This document shows, one piece after another, positions 1-5,993 of a stretch of DNA of 21,039 bases. Source of the DNA: a virus. Positions within the stretch are counted from its first letter, which is position 1. Every line of letters starts with the position of its first letter. A program made the position numbers and the translations under genes. The notes beneath the pieces were generated by a model. It searched no databases. It was not told the DNA's origin and saw nothing but the letters and a program-made list of their open reading frames with translations. Location: IMG/VR virus record IMGVR_UViG_3300025101_000239, positions 1-21,039 of that record. One strand, 5' to 3'.

Positions 1-1093
1 TTAGCGGAATATCGTAGTATGTTGCTACTCTAAATCCTACTTCTTGACCCTTTGTTCCACGAACACCGTTTACTGTTGGAACAATTTCCTTTCTATCCAT
101 AAATCTCTCTTGGCTTTGCAATAGGTCTGCAATTGCTTGAATGGTATCATATCCGGTTAGAATAACCTTTGGTGAACCACCAGCAAGTCTTAGATTGCGA
201 ACCATGTTATTTAGCAAAGTTAGAGTTAGTGACCTAACTCCTGTTGCCGCATAAGTTGTACCTTCATCAACTTCGGCATCAAGGAATGAAGCACTATCAC
301 GGTTTGTACCGTAAATGTGGCTTACATTTGTTGCAGTAGCACCATCTGTCATTAGAGAAGATTGTGCATCCATTAGGTCTAATTCAGACTTTGAAGTAAT
401 AACCTTCAACAGAGAAGTATAGTTGTTACCAATGTTAGGCAATAGTGTTGCTTCACCATAAAACTCTAGTGGCATAACAAGCATCTTGTTCTGTACTTCT
501 GCATGGTGCTTACCCATATCTTCACGCATTTGCGCTCTAATATCGCCAATTCCATCGTCAATCTGTGCCATTTCCATAGCCAACTCACTGAAATCAAATT
601 GATGAGCAACTACTTTAGGACTCATGTTCAATTGAGCATAAGTTGGTGCAATTGGCCCCAATCCATCTTGTGCAGTTGAAAGACCAGCATTTTCAGGAAC
701 ACCACCAATAGAATCTGCTCTTGGTGTGTCTGAACCCAATTCTCCCAATGTTAGGGAAACATCTGCTTTATCAACTGTAAAGAGATTACCAGAGCCACCC
801 GCAGGTCTGCTCTTTAATACTCTCCAACCGCTTGAAGTGTATGGCCTCTTTGAAATCATTGAAAGTGCATTTACTTCACGGTTTAGCATAGACCAAACCT
901 TTTGTCCATAAACGACATTGTATAGTGCTGATACATCAGAAACGGCTGAACCGCTAAATGACGGAGAACCGTCATGTCCTGTGTGTATTCCACCAACCAT
1001 ACCGGCTTGCTTTAGCAAAGCATTACCAGCAGGTAGATTCATTCCGTATGTTTGTGCTTCTAAATCTGCAATTGTGTTAATATATCCTACCAT
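1..1093 (-). CDS. Major capsid protein, HK97 fold (3' end outside the window)
   Basis: The frame starts with ATG at 1093 and stays open to the left edge, so about 364 residues are visible and the C-terminus is missing. It is read as the major capsid protein that forms the icosahedral shell. The call rests on position, directly after a prohead protease-scaffold and in the same operon as portal and terminase, and on composition: an Ala/Gly/Ser/Thr-rich protein of balanced charge without long coiled coils, unlike its lysine-rich neighbours. The N-terminus is MVGYINTIADLEAQTYGMN. A segment VWSMLNREVNALSMISKRPY near residue 65-85 resembles the N-arm/E-loop start of HK97-type capsid proteins. The start follows a strong Shine-Dalgarno site (AAGGTGAT) and lies 10 bases after the protease stop. 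No terminal W-motif tag is seen at its N-terminus. Not verified by structure comparison. Confidence 0.82.
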   Translation of the reverse strand, partial: MVGYINTIADLEAQTYGMNLPAGNALLKQAGMVGGIHTGHDGSPSFSGSAVSDVSALYNVVYGQKVWSMLNREVNALSMISKRPYTSSGWRVLKSRPAGGSGNLFTVDKADVSLTLGELGSDTPRADSIGGVPENAGLSTAQDGLGPIAPTYAQLNMSPKVVAHQFDFSELAMEMAQIDDGIGDIRAQMREDMGKHHAEVQNKMLVMPLEFYGEATLLPNIGNNYTSLLKVITSKSELDLMDAQSSLMTDGATATNVSHIYGTNRDSASFLDAEVDEGTTYAATGVRSLTLTLLNNMVRNLRLAGGSPKVILTGYDTIQAIADLLQSQERFMDRKEIVPTVNGVRGTKGQEVGFRVATYYDIPL

Positions 1094-1097
1094 CTTA

Positions 1098-1105
1098 ATC
1101 ACCTT
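1098..1105 (-). promoter_or_regulatory. Shine-Dalgarno site of the capsid protein gene
   Basis: The minus strand reads AAGGTGAT, four bases before the capsid ATG. It overlaps the stop codon of the protease-scaffold gene. It matches the GGAGGTGAT complement of the 16S rRNA 3' end and is among the best sites in the window, as expected for a highly made protein. Confidence 0.75.
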
Positions 1106-1811
1106 AAATATTGTTCACCATTTTGTGAATATCAGACCAATCCATTGATGCAATATCATCAATACTTGGCATCTTAATTACTGACTCTTCTTGTGCCTTT
1201 AGGATAGTTTCCTTTTCAGCAGTAAGAGATTTTCTCAATTCGCTAAACTCTTCCTTCATGGAAGCAATTTCAGCCTGTGCGTCATAGTTAGCCTTTGCTA
1301 GAACATTCTCACGGTTTGCCACTTCTGACTCAAAACGAGTTTCAAAGGACTTTCGTAGGTTATCGTATGCAAGTGCTTCAAGTTGTTCTTGACGGAATGC
1401 TTCGTAAGCCTTCTCAATGTTTGCATTTGATAGGTTTAGTGTATCAAATTCATTGTTTCCAAATGCCTTTACTACCGGCATATCGGAAGAAGTTGGCTTT
1501 CCGTTGTTAATAACGATTCTATCTGCTGGTTCACCAATTTGGTTTCCAGCACCATCAAGAGTACGAAGGTATGCCTTATCAGAAGTCATTTCCCTATCAT
1601 AGTCACCTGCTTCTTTATCTTTATCACCTTCATCATCATCGGCTCTTTCCATCATTTCATCTGCTTGTTCCATCATGTCATCTGCTTGTTCCATATCAGA
1701 ACCCTCATCGGCGTATTCAGCCGATTCAACTTCCTCGCCCTCTCTTAACATCTCAACTTCTTTCAAAAGAACATCAAGTTCGTCAAGTGCTTTTTCAAGT
1801 TTATCACTCAT
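1104..1811 (-). CDS. Nested scaffold protein from an internal start
   Basis: An in-frame ATG at 1811 (residue 178 of the protease-scaffold protein) is preceded by GGAGATGA on the minus strand with five bases between. That is a better ribosome site than the one before the full-length start. The predicted 235-residue product starts MSDKLEKALDELDVLLKEVE exactly where the protease domain ends. It contains the acidic heptapeptide repeat, the coiled coil, and the C-terminal DWSDIHKMV motif. The arrangement matches lambda C/Nu3, in which the scaffold is made from an internal start in the protease gene so that scaffold outnumbers protease. The internal start is seen in the sequence; its use is an inference. 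Confidence 0.6.
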   Translation of the reverse strand: MSDKLEKALDELDVLLKEVEMLREGEEVESAEYADEGSDMEQADDMMEQADEMMERADDDEGDKDKEAGDYDREMTSDKAYLRTLDGAGNQIGEPADRIVINNGKPTSSDMPVVKAFGNNEFDTLNLSNANIEKAYEAFRQEQLEALAYDNLRKSFETRFESEVANRENVLAKANYDAQAEIASMKEEFSELRKSLTAEKETILKAQEESVIKMPSIDDIASMDWSDIHKMVNNI

Positions 1812-2342
1812 TTTTTCATCTCCAATATCTTGTTTCAGAATATCAAACTTCGCTTCGGGATTAATGCCTTTTTCACATATTGTTACTTCATGGAGTTCTA
1901 ATTTGCTTATCTCGTTATACTCCCCTAATTCACCGTGGCTTTTCTTTACTTTTTGTAATGCTTGTCCACCTATGCTAAAAGACCTTAATGTGCCTTTGCG
2001 AATACCTCTTCCAACCTCTTTGGCTTTTTCTATGTCATCTCTTAATTTAATTACTACAAAGAACCCTACATCATCTACTTCTGATTTCCATAGTTTTCCA
2101 CTTTTATCTCTATAAGAGTCTACAACTTCTCCGACTTGAACATTTGAATGATTTGTCATTACATTTCTGAACTTTTTATCTTCCATGAATTTTTTAACGG
2201 CGGTTTGTAATGCTTTTAGTGTAATTAAATCGTTTTGTTTATCCACGACTTCAATACTTGCATATCCCCCTATCATCAAATCGTCTTGGCTTTTTAGAAT
2301 ATGAAAATCATCATTCCTTGTTGCCATGACACTTATGCTCAT
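1104..2342 (-). CDS. Prohead protease (HK97 S78 / XkdF-like) fused to a scaffold domain
   Basis: This is a 412-residue capsid maturation protease with a C-terminal scaffold. Residues 1-170 look like the HK97/XkdF serine protease family: a GGYASIEVVDKQND strand region (25-38), candidate catalytic His65 in TNHSN, Ser123 in SFSIGG, and Glu152 in LHEVT followed by the typical INPEA tail. Residues 178-412 are acidic and helical, with a heptapeptide repeat near 220-240 and coiled coil near 330-395, as expected of a scaffold. The C-terminus is DWSDIHKMVNNI, the terminal motif shared with other proteins here. I place the start at the ATG at 2342: the longer frame back to 2522 overlaps the end of the ligase gene by 134 bases and its extra 60 residues look unlike the family. 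MATRN at 2327 is an alternative start. The protease would self-cleave and degrade the scaffold during expansion. Confidence 0.88.
   Translation of the reverse strand: MSISVMATRNDDFHILKSQDDLMIGGYASIEVVDKQNDLITLKALQTAVKKFMEDKKFRNVMTNHSNVQVGEVVDSYRDKSGKLWKSEVDDVGFFVVIKLRDDIEKAKEVGRGIRKGTLRSFSIGGQALQKVKKSHGELGEYNEISKLELHEVTICEKGINPEAKFDILKQDIGDEKMSDKLEKALDELDVLLKEVEMLREGEEVESAEYADEGSDMEQADDMMEQADEMMERADDDEGDKDKEAGDYDREMTSDKAYLRTLDGAGNQIGEPADRIVINNGKPTSSDMPVVKAFGNNEFDTLNLSNANIEKAYEAFRQEQLEALAYDNLRKSFETRFESEVANRENVLAKANYDAQAEIASMKEEFSELRKSLTAEKETILKAQEESVIKMPSIDDIASMDWSDIHKMVNNI
1650..1691 (-). repeat. 21-bp tandem repeat coding a heptapeptide in the scaffold
   Basis: Two 21-base units, 1650-1670 and 1671-1691, differ at one base. 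They encode the repeated peptide EQADDMM / EQADEMM; a third, diverged unit (ERADDDE) follows in the protein. The repeat lies in the acidic scaffold region and could change length by slippage. Confidence 0.8.
1816..1823 (-). promoter_or_regulatory. Internal Shine-Dalgarno site for the nested scaffold
   Basis: The minus strand reads GGAGATGA, differing from GGAGGTGA at one base, five bases before the in-frame ATG at 1811. It sits at the protease/scaffold domain border, which argues against chance. Confidence 0.6.
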
Positions 2343-2372
2343 GTCTTTCAACCTTCCTTGTACTTCTTTAAC

Positions 2373-2380
2373 TATATAAT
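2373..2380 (-). promoter_or_regulatory. Possible archaeal TATA-like element before the protease gene
   Basis: The 46-base gap 2343-2388 is the only intergenic space in the window above about a dozen bases. Its minus strand contains ATTATATA, centred about 34 bases before the protease ATG. That spacing would suit an archaeal TATA box with a short leader and would give the protease-scaffold and capsid genes their own promoter. In AT-rich DNA such a match can easily be chance, and no BRE-like element is clear. Confidence 0.25.
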
Positions 2381-2388
2381 AAAATCGG

Positions 2389-4926
2389 TTATTTCTTCGG
2401 CAATGATAGTTTTGAGTACCTATCTTCGCTGATATTCCATAAACCGGAATCACCTTCTTTATCAGCAGGTTTCTGTTTATAGCCCGTCCATGCCAACCAC
2501 ATTGTCTTATCATCCGTTTCAATTACTCGGAAGTGCATCTTAGTTTCAAACTTATTACCCTCTAAGAAGTATTCATGGTAGCCTGTTTTCTGAACACCTA
2601 ATCTGATTTTACCGGAATCAATAACTTTTTTCTTGGATATGTTCTGTGCTACTTGGGCAGGATATTTGTTAGCCTTTCCAAATAATCTAAATATATCGTC
2701 GTCTTTTTCTAAATCAATAAGCCAATTGATAGTTTCATCTTCTAACTTAATTACTAAATTTAAGTTTTCATCATCTCTTAAATATATCTTAAAGTTACCT
2801 TCTTGATATTTTTTAGGAGTTTTGTATGCTTTCAGTATTTCTGGCTCTTTTTGTACTTTAGAGGGGTCACGGAACAGTTCTTTCGTTTTAGGATTATATT
2901 CTATACCATCTCTATTTTTAGCCCAATCTTTTAAGTTTTTATTTTTATCTAAAATTATATCTTCATATTCAGACTTAACTTCTTTTAATAAATGCTCATG
3001 TAATTTTTTAATTGGTTTAGGGCCGTCATCTAAAAAATTTAATATTTCATTTGCTAATATACTTTGTTTAGTTTTCATTATACTTTCTGCCTGTTGCTTC
3101 CAATCATCTAAATTAGCAAGGGCATTCTTAAACATTAGATTGTTTTCTTCAGAACCGTAAATAGTAAACCCATCCATATCAGATTTAATAATAATATTGG
3201 CTTCTCCATGAATATAATCAGTAATAGATACTCCTTTCTCTAATGCTTTTACATCATAGTTAAGAGATTTCTTTGTATCTTTTGATAACATCTCTAATGT
3301 AACTAATTTATCCGGCATTTCAACCTCCGGTACTTCTATTACTTTGGCTGAATAAAGGGAATATACTTCTCCTTTCTTCTTTACTTCATCTACTTTAACT
3401 CTAATAATATCTCCGACATCAACGGCAATTTTAGTATTAAGTGCCTTTCCGACATTCATGTACTTTTTACCGTCTAATTCTTTGATATGTTTAGCCTCTT
3501 CTTCAGTTGGGCCAATGTCAATACCAAGAGTATAAGAGTAAAGATTACTTTTTGTTCTCTTCTTATCTAATACAATAACATCTAAATCAACAAACTTTTT
3601 CCACTTAATCCATTTAGGATTCTTTCGTGTTCCTATATAATAAGTAGAAGTAGCATCTTTAATTACTACACCTTCAGAAGTCGGCATATCCATAATTTCT
3701 TTTGAATAGTTTTCTATGTCCTTAATTGAATCGGCCATACGAGTATCTTTCTTTGAAGGGAAGTTTAGGTATTCGGTAGAATGCACTGAATAATTATTAA
3801 ACATAATATTCATTCTATCACTTAATGGTTCATCAGCAACAGACTTCTCATTGTGTCGCATAATGTCAAACATATGTGCTTTTAGTTTAGCATCAGGATA
3901 TTTGCCCTTAAACACATGAGCGATTGTATCTGCTCTATGTAGTGCATCTTCACCATCAAACAGTATCAATTCGCCATCTAATATACAATCACCAAAATGC
4001 TTCTTCTTTAGAGCATCTACTATGTCTTTACATTTATCGGTAATGTCTTTTTCGTTGTAAGAATATACCTTAATGTTATTATCTATTTTATGAAGTTGTA
4101 TTCTCATACCATCATACTTTTCTTGAACAACCCATTCTCCACTAAAACCTTTCAATTCACTAATATCATCAATATCAAATATTCTATACATAGGTTTGTT
4201 AGGTGTTATGAAATCAGTTTTACCCTTCTGTGTTTCAGACTTCTGTATCATCTTTTTGGGTGTTTCTACTTCCATATCAATATCTTCTAACTCTTCCCAT
4301 TCTTCTTCGCTATGCTTGGAAAAGAAGAGTAACTCCAACATATTAAGTGCGGCCTTTACTTTCTTTTCTACCTTCTTTGAGTCTTTTCCATCCCCATAGT
4401 GTTCGATAATATACAGGGGTATATCCTCCACTTCTAGGTCAAGACCCATAAGACCGTCTGTAATGGTGTCAGGTTCCATGTCTTTAACGCTGTAAATGGA
4501 TGGATTAAGTGCCTTATTATCATTCCTCATAGCATAATGCACGAATTTAACCATTGTTTCGGGTGATTCTAATAATGCTTCAAGAACATTATCCTTGAAG
4601 TTTTTAGAGAAAGGGTCAGAAACTTGTTCAGAAGCATATCTCATTCTTTTTACTGATTCATACACTTTTTCAGCAATAGTGGTAGTAACATCTAAAGCAT
4701 CCTCATTTTCTAAATCTTTGGAATCAATGTACTTTTTCAACTCTTCTCCAAACTCATCTGAATCATCATAGTTATCTCTAAGATATTCAACGGCACTTCT
4801 CCATTTTGAACCGTACTCTTTAGGGTCGGTTCTTGCAGAAAGATAAGCGACCCTTACTCTTTCAAAACATTGAAGGATTTCATTAGAGGCTTTACCCTTC
4901 TCAAATAGAAGGCCGGATTTAGGCAT
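2389..4926 (-). CDS. ATP-dependent DNA ligase with long N- and C-terminal extensions
   Basis: This 845-residue protein has a clear nucleotidyltransferase core. Motif I is EKYDGMR (269-275), with Lys270 as the AMP-accepting lysine. Motif III is DGELILFD (317-324), IIIa is FDIMR (353-357), IV is EGVVIKD (418-424) and V is KWIKWKKF (438-445). An OB-fold region follows to about 535. It should seal nicks in duplex DNA using ATP. The N-terminal 240 residues are helical, as in archaeal/eukaryotic ligases, but I do not see a standard DNA-binding domain by eye. The last about 310 residues are extra: a possible winged-helix-like part (645-710) and a region near 740-830 with FHEYFLEG-like spacing (YHEYFLEGNKF) and MHFRVIE...WLAW. 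That region distantly recalls LigD-type phosphoesterase domains, which is tentative. Typical ligases have about 550-600 residues. The gene follows AGGTGATG and sits inside the head module rather than a replication module. Confidence 0.93.
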   Translation of the reverse strand: MPKSGLLFEKGKASNEILQCFERVRVAYLSARTDPKEYGSKWRSAVEYLRDNYDDSDEFGEELKKYIDSKDLENEDALDVTTTIAEKVYESVKRMRYASEQVSDPFSKNFKDNVLEALLESPETMVKFVHYAMRNDNKALNPSIYSVKDMEPDTITDGLMGLDLEVEDIPLYIIEHYGDGKDSKKVEKKVKAALNMLELLFFSKHSEEEWEELEDIDMEVETPKKMIQKSETQKGKTDFITPNKPMYRIFDIDDISELKGFSGEWVVQEKYDGMRIQLHKIDNNIKVYSYNEKDITDKCKDIVDALKKKHFGDCILDGELILFDGEDALHRADTIAHVFKGKYPDAKLKAHMFDIMRHNEKSVADEPLSDRMNIMFNNYSVHSTEYLNFPSKKDTRMADSIKDIENYSKEIMDMPTSEGVVIKDATSTYYIGTRKNPKWIKWKKFVDLDVIVLDKKRTKSNLYSYTLGIDIGPTEEEAKHIKELDGKKYMNVGKALNTKIAVDVGDIIRVKVDEVKKKGEVYSLYSAKVIEVPEVEMPDKLVTLEMLSKDTKKSLNYDVKALEKGVSITDYIHGEANIIIKSDMDGFTIYGSEENNLMFKNALANLDDWKQQAESIMKTKQSILANEILNFLDDGPKPIKKLHEHLLKEVKSEYEDIILDKNKNLKDWAKNRDGIEYNPKTKELFRDPSKVQKEPEILKAYKTPKKYQEGNFKIYLRDDENLNLVIKLEDETINWLIDLEKDDDIFRLFGKANKYPAQVAQNISKKKVIDSGKIRLGVQKTGYHEYFLEGNKFETKMHFRVIETDDKTMWLAWTGYKQKPADKEGDSGLWNISEDRYSKLSLPKK

Positions 4927-4932
4927 AGAACA

Positions 4933-5169
4933 TCACCTATGTTCAGTAGTTTCTCCACCAAGACCATATCCTTCTTTCTTTTGTGTTTGGTTTTTTGGTT
5001 TTACATTAACTGCTTTAGGTCTTTTTATCTTTACAGGTTCGGGGTCTGTTTCTATAACCCTAACTTGAGTAGGTTCTACATTTCTAGCGTTCAATTCTTG
5101 CTTTACCTTTCTTGCTTTTTCGATAGCAAGGCTAACAAGCCTTTCCTCTTTAGTTACTCTTTCTGGCAT
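4933..5169 (-). CDS. Small basic protein, unknown function (78 aa)
   Basis: I do not recognise this protein. It starts with an amphipathic, probably helical stretch (residues 5-30, ERLVSLAIEKARKVKQEL) and continues into a Pro/Lys-rich, probably disordered tail (VKIKRPKAVNVKPKNQ). It has no terminal W-motif. The start ATG overlaps the previous stop by one base (TAATG) and follows AGGTGG, so translation is probably coupled. The ligase gene begins six bases after its end. A minor head protein or assembly factor is possible from position only. Confidence 0.75.
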   Translation of the reverse strand: MPERVTKEERLVSLAIEKARKVKQELNARNVEPTQVRVIETDPEPVKIKRPKAVNVKPKNQTQKKEGYGLGGETTEHR

Positions 5170-5408
5170 TATTGTCCACCTATCTTTTCAACCATCTTAT
5201 GAATATCAGACCATTCCATATTAGAAACATCTCCGATTCCTGTTGATGCACCTATTGTATTATTCATTTTTGGACTTGGACTTGTTGCTACAACAAGACC
5301 GGACTTCATCAATAGATTATCATTATTATAAACAGTTTGTTCCAACTGCTCTATTTTTTCTGTTAGGGCTTTTAGTATAGCCAATACATCTTCATTTACT
5401 TCTGTCAT
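5169..5408 (-). CDS. 79-residue coiled-coil protein ending in the scaffold's C-terminal motif
   Basis: Residues 1-35 form a predicted short coiled coil (ILKALTEKIEQLEQTVYNND); the middle is Ser/Gly/Pro-rich and flexible. The end is MEWSDIHKMVEKIGGQ. This matches the end of the protease-scaffold (MDWSDIHKMVNNI) in nine of the ten residues from MDW to KMV. The rest of the protein is not similar to the scaffold, so the shared tail is a discrete module. The start at 5408 (MTEVNEDV) lies one base after the stop of the gene before it and follows GGGAAGGA. The longer frame to 5456 would overlap that gene by 47 bases and is disfavoured. It could be a second, minor scaffold or a factor that competes for the same site on the capsid protein; that role is an inference. 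Confidence 0.82.
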   Translation of the reverse strand: MTEVNEDVLAILKALTEKIEQLEQTVYNNDNLLMKSGLVVATSPSPKMNNTIGASTGIGDVSNMEWSDIHKMVEKIGGQ

Positions 5409-5409
5409 T

Positions 5410-5634
5410 TTAATCCTTCCCAAACTTCTTTTGAATCTTTTTCTTTTCACGAACATACTGATTAACAGTCATTTTACCTTTGGAATATTCTAATGATAGA
5501 TTATTCATAGCCGCTTCATAAGTACCGCCCTGTATGGTTCTACCGCCTTTTTTCTTAGATGGCTTTCTCGGTGGTGGCTTTTTTCCGCCACCACTGCTTA
5601 TTCCTCTTGATTTGATTATGTTCCACCAAGTCAT
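5410..5634 (-). CDS. Tagged small basic protein with SHOCT-like end (74 aa)
   Basis: The protein begins MTWWNIIKSRG, one of the N-terminal W-motif tags of this window. A Gly/Pro/Lys-rich linker follows (residues 12-37). A C-terminal part (about 38-70, NNLSLEYSKGKMTVNQYVRE) has the pattern of SHOCT-type short helical-hairpin domains (a helix, then kG-(I/M)-T-x-x-(E/Q)-Y). The SHOCT resemblance is by eye. The start codon overlaps the upstream stop as ATGA and follows GGGTGATT. By the tag it is inferred to be packaged in, or bound to, the procapsid. Confidence 0.82.
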   Translation of the reverse strand: MTWWNIIKSRGISSGGGKKPPPRKPSKKKGGRTIQGGTYEAAMNNLSLEYSKGKMTVNQYVREKKKIQKKFGKD

Positions 5635-5993
5635 TTTGAATCACCCTTTTTCTTTGGATATACCATTTCCCGAAGTTGTCGATACAAGGTTTCGTAGTCC
5701 TTACGAAGTTTGGTAGCGGTGGCTATAATATCAAGGTTGCGCTCATCCATACTCTTCATACGCTTATTTAGTTTTTTATCTGATTTAGTAAGGTCTAAGT
5801 CTTTGAGGACATCAATCAAGTCACCCATCTTTGTAAAGTCTTGGCCGAAAAACTCCGTTGGTTCAGCCGCCTGTAATGTCTTTTTGAGTTTTTTTGTCTG
5901 CTTTTTATCTAAACTATTTAGAATAGTTTTTGGTTCTTCTTTTTTGGCTTTTAGAATAAACTCTTCGCCATTATCATAAAAATCCCATGTCAT
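5631..5993 (-). CDS. Unknown helical lysine-rich protein, possibly tagged (120 aa)
   Basis: I do not recognise a family. It starts MTWDFYDNGEEFILKAKK. The first three residues match the tag, but the I-L-K part comes only after an insertion, so it is a doubtful member of the tagged set. The rest is rich in Lys, Asp and Leu and probably all helical, with a long helix near residues 75-112 (ATKLRKDYETLYRQLREMV). The gene follows GGAGGAAGA and overlaps the stop of the 1186-residue protein gene (ATGA). Confidence 0.8.
   Translation of the reverse strand: MTWDFYDNGEEFILKAKKEEPKTILNSLDKKQTKKLKKTLQAAEPTEFFGQDFTKMGDLIDVLKDLDLTKSDKKLNKRMKSMDERNLDIIATATKLRKDYETLYRQLREMVYPKKKGDSK

Noticed and set aside
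2343-2522. Upstream extension of the protease reading frame by 60 residues
   Set aside because: It overlaps the end of the ligase gene in another frame, has a Cys/Arg/His-rich composition unlike protease N-termini, and a good internal ATG lies just after the ligase stop.
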